Assembly: GCA_038252255.1 (NCBI GenBank)
Contig: JBBSAM010000001.1
Coordinates: forward strand, 124,001 to 188,000
DNA length: 64,000 nucleotides
Reading direction: 5' to 3'
Source: Chersky-806 sp038252255
GTDB taxonomy: Bacteria > Actinomycetota > Acidimicrobiia > IMCC26256 > JAENVU01
Every line of letters begins with the position of its first letter. Positions within the stretch are counted from its first letter, which is position 1. The notes below the pieces were generated by a model, which was not told the origin of the DNA, ran no database searches, and worked only from the letters and a program-made list of their open reading frames with translations. Below are positions 41,150-49,561 of the stretch, in pieces. The translations under genes and the position numbers were made by a program.

Positions 41150-41276
41150 CGCGCCAGACTCCCCCACCATGAGCATGCCGATGAGCGACACGCCGCGCTT
41201 CCTCGGTCCCAACCCGATCCCGGCGCTCAGGCCCTTGGTCCTCCAGCTCGGGCGCGACGATCGGTGCCGGGCTCAT
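41142..41276 (-). CDS. Small ORF between gatA and gatB
   Basis: 44 codons in the 123-bp gap between gatA and gatB. Its ATG (41276) overlaps the gatA TGA as ATGA, and its TGA (41144-41142) lies inside the first codons of gatB, so ribosomes could pass from gatA through it to gatB. The product begins MSPAPIVAPELEDQGPERRD and is Arg/His/Glu-rich with no recognised family. It may be a real small protein, a relay for translational coupling, or chance. The gatB Shine-Dalgarno is within its last codons. Confidence 0.4.
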   Translation of the reverse strand: MSPAPIVAPELEDQGPERRDRVGTEEARRVAHRHAHGGGVWRDA

Positions 41277-42688
41277 GACACGAGGCCTTCGATCGCGCGG
41301 GCGATCCGGAACATGACCGCCTCGCCGAGAGCCGGCGCGAGCACCTGCACCCCGACCGGCAGATCGGACGCGCCCGTGCCGAAGGGCACGGTGATCGCGG
41401 GATGGCCGGCCAGGTTCGACGGGATCGTGCACACGTCGCTCAGGTACATCGCCAACGGGTCCGCGGTCTTGGCCCCGAGCTCGAACGCGGTGGTGGGCGA
41501 GGTTGGAGACAGCAGCACGTCGATCGATTCGTAGGCGCGGGCGAAGTCCCGGATGATGAGGGTGCGCACCCGCTGGGCCTGGCCGTAATACGCGTCGTAG
41601 TAACCGGCGGAGAGCGCGTAGGTGCCGAGCATGATGCGGCGCTTCACCTCCGCGCCGAAGCCGGCCGCGCGTGTCTTCGCGTTCATCTCGGCGACGTCCG
41701 CGCCGTCGACCCGTAACCCGTAGCGCACACCGTCGTAGCGGGCGAGGTTGCTCGACGCCTCCGCCGGCGCGATCAGGTAGTAGGCCGAGAGCCCGTACAC
41801 ACAGCTCGGCACCTTCACGCGCTCCACCTTGGCCCCGGCGTCCTCGAGCCCTGCCGCGGCCCGCTCGACGGCCGCCTTCACCTCGGGCTGGATGCCGTCG
41901 ACATCGGTGAGCTCTTCGACGATCCCGACGCGCAGGCCCGAGACGTCGGCCTGATCGCCGAGCGGATCGGGCGGCGACGCGATCGACGTGCTGTCGAACG
42001 GGTCGTGTCCCCAGATCGCCTCGAGCAGCAGCGCGGCGTCGTCCACAGTCGCAGCGAACGGCCCGATCTGGTCCAGGCTCGACGCGAACGCGATCAGTCC
42101 GTAGCGCGACACACGGCCGTAGGTGGGCTTCAGCCCGACCACTCCGCAGAGCGCCGCGGGCTGGCGGATCGACCCACCGGTGTCCGACCCGAGCCCCAAC
42201 GCGGCGAAACCGGCCGCGACCGCGGCAGCGGACCCGCCACTCGAACCGCCCGGCACGCGCGTGACGTCGTGCGGGTTGCGCGTCGCGCCGAACGCCGAGT
42301 TCTCGGTCGACGAGCCCATCGCGAACTCGTCGAGGTTGGTCTTCCCGATCGGGACGCCGCCGGCGGCGAGCACCCGTTCCACCACGGTGGCGGTATACGG
42401 CGGCTCCCACCCCTCGAGGATCTTGGACGAACAGGTGGTAGGCACGCCCCGGGTACAGAGGTTGTCCTTCAGCGCAACGGGGAGCCCGGCCAGCGGCCCC
42501 GGGTCCTCCCCTCGCAAGACCTGGGCGTCGACCGCGGCGGCGGCCGCGAGGGCGTCGTCGCGCATCACCAGGTTGAACGCGTGGATGTCCGCCTCGCGCG
42601 CGTCGATGGCCGCGAGGTGCTCCTCGACCACGGACCGAGCCGAGCGCTCCCCGCCGCGGACCGCGGCGGCCGTCGACCGCGCGGTCAC
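41273..42688 (-). CDS. gatA: Asp-tRNA(Asn)/Glu-tRNA(Gln) amidotransferase subunit A
   Basis: 471 residues, amidase-signature glutaminase/amidase of the tRNA-dependent amidotransferase that releases ammonia from glutamine. The triad is Lys74 (ALKDNLC), Ser149 (GGSSGGS) and nucleophile Ser173 (SDTGGSIRQPAA). EFAMGSSTENSAFGATRNPH is the GatA-specific segment that separates it from the amidases at 22.9-25.8 kb. GTG at 42688 overlaps the gatC TGA (GTGA). Confidence 0.96.
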   Translation of the reverse strand: MTARSTAAAVRGGERSARSVVEEHLAAIDAREADIHAFNLVMRDDALAAAAAVDAQVLRGEDPGPLAGLPVALKDNLCTRGVPTTCSSKILEGWEPPYTATVVERVLAAGGVPIGKTNLDEFAMGSSTENSAFGATRNPHDVTRVPGGSSGGSAAAVAAGFAALGLGSDTGGSIRQPAALCGVVGLKPTYGRVSRYGLIAFASSLDQIGPFAATVDDAALLLEAIWGHDPFDSTSIASPPDPLGDQADVSGLRVGIVEELTDVDGIQPEVKAAVERAAAGLEDAGAKVERVKVPSCVYGLSAYYLIAPAEASSNLARYDGVRYGLRVDGADVAEMNAKTRAAGFGAEVKRRIMLGTYALSAGYYDAYYGQAQRVRTLIIRDFARAYESIDVLLSPTSPTTAFELGAKTADPLAMYLSDVCTIPSNLAGHPAITVPFGTGASDLPVGVQVLAPALGEAVMFRIARAIEGLVS

Positions 42689-42987
42689 GGCGCCTCGCCC
42701 AGGATCCGCGGGACGCGGAAGCGGCCGTCCTCCGCCTCGGGCGCCTGGGCGAGAACCTCGTCCCGGTCGAGACAGGGCCGCACGTCGTCCGGGCGCAGCA
42801 CGTTGACGAGCGGGAGCGGGTGGGCGGTCGGCTCCACGCCGTCGAGATCGAGGGCGGCGACGTCCTCGGCGTGATCGAGGATCACCCCGAGCTGCTCGGT
42901 GAACTGCTCGATCTCGTCCGGCGAGAGCGCGAGCCGGGCCAGGTTCGCGACGTGCTCGACGTCGGTGTGGGAAAGCCGATCAGACAT
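42685..42987 (-). CDS. gatC: Asp-tRNA(Asn)/Glu-tRNA(Gln) amidotransferase subunit C
   Basis: 100 residues, the small subunit that stabilises GatA. The N-terminal helix HTDVEHVANLARLALSPDEI and the FTEQLGVILDHAEDVAALDL segment are diagnostic, followed by the extended C-terminal region with VLRPDDVRPCLDRDEVLAQAP. TAGACT lies ten bases before the ATG, so a second transcript may start here, although the ferredoxin gene ends only 13 bp upstream and probably drives the operon. Confidence 0.95.
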   Translation of the reverse strand: MSDRLSHTDVEHVANLARLALSPDEIEQFTEQLGVILDHAEDVAALDLDGVEPTAHPLPLVNVLRPDDVRPCLDRDEVLAQAPEAEDGRFRVPRILGEAP

Positions 42988-43000
42988 CAGTCTTCCGAGT

Positions 43001-43312
43001 CTACGAGTAGGGGTCGTGCGGCCCGGCGGGGTGCTTCCACCAGTCGTCGGGCGGCGGCGGCCAGTCCGGATCGGGATAGATGCAGTCGACGGGGCACACC
43101 GGGGGCAGGCACTTCCCGCAACCGCTGCACAGCTCGGGGACGATGATGACGTCGATGCCGTGGTTGAAGATGGCTCCGAACTGCGGAGGGCAATGGCGGA
43201 TGCACGTGTCGCAGTTGATGCACTCGGACATCTCGATCCGAAGCGGTGGGCTCTGCCACTTCGGGTTCCGTTCGCGCGCCTCGATGCGCTCGTCGCGGGT
43301 GGATGCCGGCAT
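43001..43312 (-). CDS. Ferredoxin with two [4Fe-4S] sites
   Basis: 103 residues. The first cluster motif is CINCDTCIRHCP and the second CSGCGKCLPPVCPVDC, in which one extra residue lies between the third and fourth cysteine compared with the common C-x2-C-x2-C-x3-C-P. The N-terminal 35 residues are charged and the C-terminal tail is Trp/Pro-rich (DPDWPPPPDDWWKHPAGPHD). It would carry low-potential electrons. TACATT six bases before the ATG indicates a leaderless transcript, and gatC starts 13 bp downstream, so it heads the gat operon. Confidence 0.88.
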   Translation of the reverse strand: MPASTRDERIEARERNPKWQSPPLRIEMSECINCDTCIRHCPPQFGAIFNHGIDVIIVPELCSGCGKCLPPVCPVDCIYPDPDWPPPPDDWWKHPAGPHDPYS

Positions 43313-43324
43313 GGCGCCAATGTA
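43313..43324 (-). promoter_or_regulatory. Leaderless -10 box of ferredoxin-gatCAB
   Basis: Minus-strand TACATT (43324-43319), six bases, then ATG at 43312. Confidence 0.55.
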
Positions 43325-43385
43325 GACGGGTAGGTCCCTCGGCCTGCCCGTCAAAGCGGTCTCGACGCCCCCGCGGCCGCGTCGG

Positions 43386-43436
43386 TAGGCTCCCGACGAA
43401 ACGTGTCCGACGTGCAACGCTCCTCAGGAGGCTCCC
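43386..43436 (+). promoter_or_regulatory. Promoter and leader of the SCP2 gene
   Basis: TAGGCT (43386-43391) would start RNA near 43398; CAGGAGG lies six bases before the GTG at 43437. Confidence 0.5.
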
Positions 43437-43829
43437 GTGCCGAAACACCCGTTCCTCTCCGACGATTGGTTCGCCGTGGTCGAGAAGCTCGTCGAGGATC
43501 ACGGCGCGGACGCACCCCCGGGTCACGAGGTGATGGTCAACCTGGTCGTCACCGACACGCCGTTCGGCGACGAGCGCCAGATGCACATGGGCGCACAGGA
43601 CGGGAAGGGTCACTGGGGCATCGGGCTCAAGGAGAACGCCGACGTCACCCTCACGACCGACTACGAGACGGCCAAGGACGTCTTCGTCTCGGGCAACCAG
43701 CAGGCGGGCATGCAGGCCTTCATGGCCGGCAAGGTGAAGGTCCAGGGCGACATGACCAAGCTCATGATGTCCCAGCAGGGCGGCGGGAACGCCGCGCTGT
43801 CGGAAGCCATCCAGGGCATCACCGAGTAA
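43437..43829 (+). CDS. SCP2 sterol-binding domain protein
   Basis: 130 residues, a single SCP2-type lipid-binding domain. The C-terminal part has the family pattern ADVTLTTDYETAKDVFVSGN then MQAFMAGKVKVQGDMTKLMM near 91-110 (the F-x-x-G-K-x-x-x-x-G-D motif). It would bind acyl-CoA or sterol-like lipids in a hydrophobic tunnel and has no catalytic residues. The GTG start has a strong AGGAGG Shine-Dalgarno and the gene has its own promoter. It converges with a phosphotransferase gene four bases away. Confidence 0.88.
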   Translation: MPKHPFLSDDWFAVVEKLVEDHGADAPPGHEVMVNLVVTDTPFGDERQMHMGAQDGKGHWGIGLKENADVTLTTDYETAKDVFVSGNQQAGMQAFMAGKVKVQGDMTKLMMSQQGGGNAALSEAIQGITE

Positions 43830-43833
43830 CGCT

Positions 43834-44751
43834 TCAGAGGCGGGCCGTCGCCCGCATCACCACCTCGTCGAGCGCGGGTCGCCAGTGCGCGTCGGCGTCG
43901 TCGAGCATGCCGACCGCGGTCATGAGATCCCAGTACGGGTGGAACGCAGACCGTCCCGTGCGGTCGCCGTAGATGGCGAGGAAGCGTTCCGCGGTGTCGT
44001 AGCCGAGATGGTGGGCCAGGTTCACCCGGCAATGCGCGACATCGGCCTCGGGTGAGCCGCGACTCGCGCTCGCCCAATCGACGATCCCGGTCAAGGATTC
44101 ACCGCTCCAGAGCACGTTCCCAGGGTGGTAGTCGCGGTGGATGAAGCCGCGCTCCTGCACCGGCGGTGGACCCGCGTGCACCTCGAACGCGCGCGCCCAC
44201 GCGTCGCGACACGTCGTTCCTGCAGGAGGTTCGAGCGAGCAGCCCTGGTAGTACGGCGAGAAGTCCCGGATGGGTACGGAAGCCGGGATCGACACCGCGT
44301 GGATCGGCAAGAGTTGGTCGACGAGCTGAGCGAGGTACGCGTCGAGATCGCGCGGTGACCACCGGACCCGGCCCGGCAACCCGGTCATGAGCACCGCCGG
44401 GACGTCGCACCGATCACCCCTCGGGTCAACGGCGACGGGTCGGGGCGCCGCGACGCTCGACCGCTCGAGCAGCTGGAGCACGCGGGCTTCGTGCTCGGCG
44501 AGATCCGGCTCACGCTCGAGCCAATCGGCTCGCACGTAGCGGCGGAGGATGAGCCGGCGGCGCGCCCCCGCCGCCTCCTCGACCGTCACGACGTGGACCG
44601 CGCTCGACGTACCGCCCGACCGCGCTCGCACCGAGAGGATGCGCGAGCCGGGCCCGAGCTCGCGGCGGACCCACTGCCGGGCCGCGGGAGGCGGTGGGCC
44701 GCGCAGCAGCGTCGCCTCCGGTCCGCTGAGCCCGAAACCATGGATCCGCAC
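43834..44751 (-). CDS. Phosphotransferase family protein (APH fold)
   Basis: 305 residues. The kinase-like catalytic loop is HRDYHPGNVLW with Asp207 and Asn212, and the metal-binding Asp225 is in GIVDWASAS. The N-lobe contains LILRRYVRADWLE as the likely ATP lysine/arginine region. It phosphorylates an unknown small alcohol or amino compound; the fold is shared with aminoglycoside kinases but no resistance can be claimed. GTG at 44751 lies seven bases after TAGCGT, a leaderless start. It is divergent from the MacB-type permease. Confidence 0.87.
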   Translation of the reverse strand: MRIHGFGLSGPEATLLRGPPPPAARQWVRRELGPGSRILSVRARSGGTSSAVHVVTVEEAAGARRRLILRRYVRADWLEREPDLAEHEARVLQLLERSSVAAPRPVAVDPRGDRCDVPAVLMTGLPGRVRWSPRDLDAYLAQLVDQLLPIHAVSIPASVPIRDFSPYYQGCSLEPPAGTTCRDAWARAFEVHAGPPPVQERGFIHRDYHPGNVLWSGESLTGIVDWASASRGSPEADVAHCRVNLAHHLGYDTAERFLAIYGDRTGRSAFHPYWDLMTAVGMLDDADAHWRPALDEVVMRATARL

Positions 44752-44764
44752 CGCCGCGACGCTA
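44752..44764 (-). promoter_or_regulatory. Leaderless -10 box of the phosphotransferase gene
   Basis: Minus-strand TAGCGT (44764-44759), seven bases, then GTG at 44751. Confidence 0.5.
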
Positions 44765-44813
44765 CCGGCCGGATTCTCACGGTTCTCTTACGTAGGCATG
44801 CTTGGGTGCCTCC

Positions 44814-46631
44814 GTGTTCCAGCTGGGCTACACGTTCCAGGAGCTGCGACGCCGCCTCGGGCGCACGATCCTCACGGCGCTCGGATTGGCCCTCGGGGTA
44901 GGTCTCGTGATCGGGATCATCGGCGTGTCGCAGGGTCTCGACAACGCGCAGGGCGACGTGCTCGCTCCCCTGCGGTCGGTCGGCACCGACATCCTCGTCA
45001 CCCGCGTGACCGGCGCGACGACCGACGCGAGCGGCTCCACGACCACGACGACCGCGCCGACGGGTCAGGCCGGTGGACCGGGGGGCGGACCGGGTGGCGG
45101 GTTCTTCGCCGGCCGGCGCAACGGTGACAACCAGCAGAACCGCCAGGACACCGCGGCGCTGCTCAGCGAGAACCAGAGCGTGATCACCGACCTCTCCAAG
45201 CTCGGGAAGCCCGGCGACAAGTTCACCCACGACTTCTTCCTCTCCGCGACCTTGCAGAGCTTTCCGCAGAGCGCGGTGACCAAGATCAAGCAGGTGGACG
45301 GAGTCGAGACCGCAGTCGGCGGGCTGGTGCAGCTCGCCGAGCACCAGACCGGAACCGTCCCGCAGATCGTCGCGTCCATCCAGACGGGCGGGCAGACGTT
45401 CACCCAGACCGTCCGGCCCGACCCGATGACCGACGCCGAACGCCAGGCGTTTCGCTCGTGCCTCGAGTCGAAGGGCGTGACGATCGGTGGCGGTGGCGGT
45501 GGGCCCGGAGCCGGTGGAACGGGGGCCGGCGGACCCGGCGACGGCGGTGGAGGTGGCGGCATCGGAGGCGGAGGCGGCGGGTTCCGCAACAACCCGGCGT
45601 TCGACGACTGCCTGCCGGCGCGGTTCAAGGAGTTCCGCGCCCAGTTCACCACCCCGCTGCAGACGATCCAGCAGGTCGTGAACCCACCGTCGACCGACAT
45701 CACCAGCACCTCCTACACGGCGGCCGCAGTCGACCCCGCGCAGCCGGACGTCGGCCTCGTGACCCGGGACCAGCTGACTGCGGGTCGTTGGGTCGGCCGG
45801 ACCGCGCCGAACGAGGTGCTCGTGAACGTGGCGTACGCGAACACCAAGTCCTTGAAGGTCGGCGCGACGATCCCGATCAACGGTACCGATTACAAGATCG
45901 TCGGCCTCGTGCGCCCGACGCTCACCGGCAGCACTGCCGATGTCTACTTCCCGCTCGCGACGCTCCAGAAGCTCGCGAGCAAGAGCAGCCGCGTCACCCA
46001 GGTGCTCGTGAAGGCGAAGAGCTCCGGCTCGGTCGACGCGGTCGCGGCTTCGATCAAGAAGCAGCTCCCGGGGGCAGAGGTCGTGACTACGAAGGGACTG
46101 GCCGACCAGGTGACCGGCAGCCTCGCCGACGCGCACGAGCTGTCCGGGCGGCTCGGCACCGCGCTGGCGATCATCGTGCTCGCGGCCGCGTTCGTGATCG
46201 CCGCCCTGCTCACCTTGGCGTCGATCTCGAAGCGCGTTCGCGAGATCGGGACCTTGCGGGCGATCGGTTGGTCGAAGGGTCGCGTCGTGCGCCAGCTGCT
46301 CACGGAGACGATCGGGATCGGGTTGCTCGGAGGGATCCTGGGCATCGGGGTCGGAATCATCGTCGTGGCCGCGATCAACGCGCTCTCCCCGTCGCTCAGC
46401 GCGACGACGGCGGGCGTGCCGGGCCTCAACGGCTCCAACCTCGCGGGCGTGTTCGGACAGACCACGACGGTCGTGCGCACGACGAGCGTCAGCTTGAACG
46501 CCGCCCTCCACCCGAGCACGTTGCTGCTCGGCGTGGTCTTCGCGCTCGTGGGTGGAGTGGTGGCCGGTCTCATCGGTGGCTGGCGGGCCGCCCGCTTGTC
46601 ACCCGTCGTCGCACTACGGGACCTCGGATGA
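44814..46631 (+). CDS. ABC transporter permease, MacB/FtsX type
   Basis: About 605 residues. One helix at the N-terminus (ILTALGLALGVGLVIGIIGV near 18-37), a large extracytoplasmic domain, then three helices at the C-terminus with the FtsX-domain block AFVIAALLTLASISKRVREI and IGTLRAIGWSKGRVVRQLL. This is the mechanotransmission layout of MacB exporters. The external domain contains two very Gly-rich stretches (near 86-98 and 224-257), which are unusual. GTG at 44814 is used; TTG at 44802 is in frame and lies seven bases after TACGTA. The stop overlaps the ATPase start (ATGA). Confidence 0.87.
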   Translation: MFQLGYTFQELRRRLGRTILTALGLALGVGLVIGIIGVSQGLDNAQGDVLAPLRSVGTDILVTRVTGATTDASGSTTTTTAPTGQAGGPGGGPGGGFFAGRRNGDNQQNRQDTAALLSENQSVITDLSKLGKPGDKFTHDFFLSATLQSFPQSAVTKIKQVDGVETAVGGLVQLAEHQTGTVPQIVASIQTGGQTFTQTVRPDPMTDAERQAFRSCLESKGVTIGGGGGGPGAGGTGAGGPGDGGGGGGIGGGGGGFRNNPAFDDCLPARFKEFRAQFTTPLQTIQQVVNPPSTDITSTSYTAAAVDPAQPDVGLVTRDQLTAGRWVGRTAPNEVLVNVAYANTKSLKVGATIPINGTDYKIVGLVRPTLTGSTADVYFPLATLQKLASKSSRVTQVLVKAKSSGSVDAVAASIKKQLPGAEVVTTKGLADQVTGSLADAHELSGRLGTALAIIVLAAAFVIAALLTLASISKRVREIGTLRAIGWSKGRVVRQLLTETIGIGLLGGILGIGVGIIVVAAINALSPSLSATTAGVPGLNGSNLAGVFGQTTTVVRTTSVSLNAALHPSTLLLGVVFALVGGVVAGLIGGWRAARLSPVVALRDLG

Positions 46632-47407
46632 CCGGGAACGGCGCGGACGCGCTCTACGAGCTGCACGACGTCCGGCGCGTCTACCGCACCGGTGGCGGCG
46701 AGGTGCGGGCGGTCGACGGGATCGACCTGACCGTCGCGCGCGGCGAATTCCTCGCGATCGAGGGCCCGAGCGGCTCGGGCAAGAGCACCCTGTTGCAGCT
46801 GCTCGGAGTGCTCGACCGGCCGACGTCGGGTTCGCTGTCCTTCGACGGCCGCGACCTCACCGACCTGAACGACCGGGCCCGTACCGAGCTGCGTTCCCGC
46901 GACGTCGGCTTCGTGTTCCAGACCTTCAACCTCATCCCGACGCTGACTGCCGCCGAGAACGTCGAAGCGGCGATGGTCCCGTTGGTCCACGACAGCAGCA
47001 AGCGCAAGGAGCGGGTTGCGGCGCTGCTCGAGCGCGTCGGGCTCGCTCACCGTTCGATGCACCTCCCGTCGACGATGTCGGGTGGAGAGCAGCAGCGGGT
47101 GGCCATCGCTCGGGCGTTGGCGAACGAACCGCGCGCGATCCTCGCCGACGAGCCGACCGGCAACCTCGACAGCACGACCGCGGAGGAAGTCGTCGCGACG
47201 CTGCGTTCGCTGTCCGACGGGCAGGGCGTCACCGTGATCGTCGTGACCCACGCCGAGGACATCGCCGCACAGACGCAGCGGCGGATCCGCCTGCGCGACG
47301 GCCGCATCGTGGCGGGCGACGAAGCGCTGCGTTCCGGTGCCGCTCCGCTCCCGAACGTTCCGGTGATCGACCTGCCCGAAGGAGATCTGCCCCACCACCT
47401 CGACTGA
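46628..47407 (+). CDS. ABC transporter ATP-binding protein, MacB/LolD type
   Basis: 259 residues with all nucleotide-binding motifs: Walker A GPSGSGKST near 47-55, Q-loop VFQTFNLIPT, signature MSGGEQQR, Walker B ILADEPTGNLD and switch His in VVTHAED. GNLDS after Walker B is typical of the LolD/MacB class that pairs with FtsX-type permeases. It powers the permease encoded just upstream with a four-base overlap. Cargo may be a lipoprotein, peptide or lipid; no periplasmic adaptor gene is present. Confidence 0.95.
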   Translation: MTGNGADALYELHDVRRVYRTGGGEVRAVDGIDLTVARGEFLAIEGPSGSGKSTLLQLLGVLDRPTSGSLSFDGRDLTDLNDRARTELRSRDVGFVFQTFNLIPTLTAAENVEAAMVPLVHDSSKRKERVAALLERVGLAHRSMHLPSTMSGGEQQRVAIARALANEPRAILADEPTGNLDSTTAEEVVATLRSLSDGQGVTVIVVTHAEDIAAQTQRRIRLRDGRIVAGDEALRSGAAPLPNVPVIDLPEGDLPHHLD

Positions 47408-47426
47408 TCCGCGGGGCGGTCAGCGA

Positions 47427-47439
47427 TACGGTCACCGGC
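47427..47439 (+). promoter_or_regulatory. Leaderless -10 box of the alpha/beta hydrolase gene
   Basis: TACGGT (47427-47432), seven bases, then ATG at 47440. Confidence 0.5.
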
Positions 47440-48321
47440 ATGCCGACCGCCAGTGATCAGGATCCGCGCCGGGTGACCGTGCCCGACGGCCGAACGCTGG
47501 CGGTCTCGGAGCTCGGTCACTCGGCGGGCTACCCCGTCGTCTGGTGTCACGGCGGGCTGAGCAGCCGGATGGACGTCGCGCTCGCCGCCGACGACCTGGT
47601 GACGCTCGGCATCCGACTCGTCACCGTCGACCGACCGGGGATCGGGGAGTCCGCCCGAGCGAAGGGCCGGCGAGTCGCGGACTGGCCGAGCGACATCACG
47701 GCGGTGGCGGACGCGCTGGGCCTCGACCGCTTCGCGATCGCAGGCTGGTCGGCGGGTGGACCGTTCGCACTGGCGTGTGCAGCCGCGTTGCCCGATCGCG
47801 TCACGGCGACCGCCACGATCGGCGGGATGGCCCCGATCCGCTCCCGCGCCGAGCTGCACGAGCTCGGCCTGGCCGTCGACCGCCTGCTGATCCCGATGTC
47901 ACGGCGCGCGCCATGGCTGGCCGCGGGCGCGCTGCAGCTCGCACGGCGAGCGAAGCCGGCGCGGTTCAAGGCCCGGATGCTCAAGTCCCTGCCCGAGCCC
48001 GACCAAGCCACCCTGGCCCCGCGTCCAGCCGACGCGGCCGTCGGTCCCACGCTGGCGGCGTTGCGTCATGGCGTGCGGGGAACCGTCGACGACTACCGCG
48101 CTTTCGGCGGTGCGTGGGGCTTCGATCTCAGCCGGGTGAGCATGCCGGTCCGGTGCTGGCAGGGCGACGCCGATTCGCTCCTGCCGATGGCCCACGCCGA
48201 GCGCCTGGCCGCGTCACTCCCCAAGGGCGACTTGCGCGTCGTTCCCGACGCCGGGCACTTCCTCTTCGCGCATCACGCCGCCGAGGTCTTCGGTGCGCTC
48301 CTCGAGGACGCCCGGACCTGA
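47440..48321 (+). CDS. Alpha/beta hydrolase
   Basis: 293 residues, paralogue of the protein at 3401-4270. Nucleophile Ser104 is in AGWSAGGPF, the acid lies in WQGDADSLLP, and the catalytic His is in PDAGHFLF. HGGLSSRMD near 37-45 forms the oxyanion side and DRPGIGES near 64-71 is the conserved strand-loop. The substrate is unknown. A leaderless -10 is present, so it can be expressed independently of the ABC exporter genes 32 bp upstream. Confidence 0.88.
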   Translation: MPTASDQDPRRVTVPDGRTLAVSELGHSAGYPVVWCHGGLSSRMDVALAADDLVTLGIRLVTVDRPGIGESARAKGRRVADWPSDITAVADALGLDRFAIAGWSAGGPFALACAAALPDRVTATATIGGMAPIRSRAELHELGLAVDRLLIPMSRRAPWLAAGALQLARRAKPARFKARMLKSLPEPDQATLAPRPADAAVGPTLAALRHGVRGTVDDYRAFGGAWGFDLSRVSMPVRCWQGDADSLLPMAHAERLAASLPKGDLRVVPDAGHFLFAHHAAEVFGALLEDART

Positions 48322-48324
48322 CAG

Positions 48325-48765
48325 CTACTTGCGTCTTCGGATACGCGTCCCATCCGCGACGGACCAGCTCGTGATACCGAGCTCCTCGCCTTCCACCTCC
48401 ACCAGCGAAGCCTCATCGATCTCGAGCACAAACGTGTGGGCTTCGCTCTCCGTCGGCGATCCGACGAGCGTCGCGACGCCAGAGACCTTCGCGTCACCGC
48501 CGGCCAGCTGCTCATCGAGGGTCGCGCTGTGCAGTGCATAGTGAGGATTCCGAAGCAGGTCCCCAGCCTTCACCGCGCCGGGCATGCACCCGATCCTCAG
48601 CTGGACTACCCCGTCTTCTGTTGTGAACTCGACGTTCGTCCCACTCACCCGTGGCGAGCCGTCGGTGCGGATGGTGGCGATCACATGGTGCGGATGCCCG
48701 TCGAACCGGGCCCGTACGCGAGCCGCCAGCGCGGGGCTCTCCGCTTCGAACCGGCTCCAGCTCAT
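48325..48765 (-). CDS. PPOX class F420-dependent enzyme/pyridoxamine 5'-phosphate oxidase-like protein
   Basis: About 146 residues with the split-barrel flavin/deazaflavin fold: HHVIATIRTDGSPRVSGTNV near 26-45 and GAVKAGDLLRNPHYALHSAT near 63-82. Actinobacterial members of this small-protein group typically bind F420, heme or FMN and reduce unsaturated substrates. The substrate is unknown. The ATG at 48765 is used; a TTG at 48777 is in frame. It converges with the hydrolase gene, three bases apart. Confidence 0.82.
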   Translation of the reverse strand: MSWSRFEAESPALAARVRARFDGHPHHVIATIRTDGSPRVSGTNVEFTTEDGVVQLRIGCMPGAVKAGDLLRNPHYALHSATLDEQLAGGDAKVSGVATLVGSPTESEAHTFVLEIDEASLVEVEGEELGITSWSVADGTRIRRRK

Positions 48766-48784
48766 CCCCTCATTCAAGCGCGCG

Positions 48785-49561
48785 CTACGCCCATGATGTC
48801 TTGGTGTCGTCGAAGCGGAACTTCGCCACCGACACGGCCGCGAACAGGGCGCTCATCCCGAGCAGGACGGCGACAGGCAGCAGGACTCCGGAGACGTCGG
48901 TGCCGTCGAGGATGACCGATCGGAAGCCCCGCATCGCCCAGTAGGTGGGGGTGACCGGCGCGACGGCACGCGCCCAGGCCGGCAACACGTTGATGGGGAC
49001 GAGCGCGCCGCCGATCGATCCGAACAGCACGAGGCCGACCATCGCGAACGCGTTGGCCTGCTGGACTGTCCGCGAGAGCGCGGTGACCACGACTCCGAGC
49101 ATCACGAGGCAGATCGCGAGCGCGACGACGAGCGGAACCGCGGCCACGAGCGGCCCGCGGCTGCGCAGGTCCAGTAGGGGGATGCCGATGGCAAAGATGA
49201 CGACGAAGCCCGTGAGTGACATCGCGAGCCGCGGGAGCGCCTTCCCGATGATGATCTCGGTCGAGCTCGCGGCGCTGGCCCGTAGCCGCTCCCAGGTGTT
49301 CCAGCCGTACTCCGAGAAGAACGCGAAGCTCGTCATGCTCACGATGAAGAACGCGTTGAGGACGGCTTGCCCGGGTACCACCTGCTCGGAGCCGTTCGCA
49401 CTCCGATAGCCGTCGGCGACGAGCGCGAGCTTGAAGGCCGGCTTCAGGAAGAGCATCGCCAGCACCGGGAACAGCACGAGCACCACGACCGGGAACGGAT
49501 CCCGTCCGACCAGCCGCAGCTCGTGCCGGATGATCGCCATCACCCGCTTACCGGACATCAC
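48785..49561 (-). CDS. ABC-2 type transporter permease
   Basis: 258 residues with about six helices: PVVVLVLFPVLAMLFL near 24-39, the FVVIFAIGIPLLDL and LVVALAICLVMLGVVVTALS pairs, and the family element FGSIGGALVPINVLPAWARA followed by VTPTYWAMRGFRSV. This is the ABC-2/DrrB-like membrane half of a drug or lipid exporter. Its start overlaps the ATPase gene by 14 bases, so it is made with that protein. Expression is probably controlled by the TetR protein divergent from the ATPase gene. Confidence 0.9.
   Translation of the reverse strand: MMSGKRVMAIIRHELRLVGRDPFPVVVLVLFPVLAMLFLKPAFKLALVADGYRSANGSEQVVPGQAVLNAFFIVSMTSFAFFSEYGWNTWERLRASAASSTEIIIGKALPRLAMSLTGFVVIFAIGIPLLDLRSRGPLVAAVPLVVALAICLVMLGVVVTALSRTVQQANAFAMVGLVLFGSIGGALVPINVLPAWARAVAPVTPTYWAMRGFRSVILDGTDVSGVLLPVAVLLGMSALFAAVSVAKFRFDDTKTSWA

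Noticed and set aside
43834..44751. Aminoglycoside resistance gene
   Set aside because: Only the general phosphotransferase fold is visible; no resistance-specific features or mobile context.
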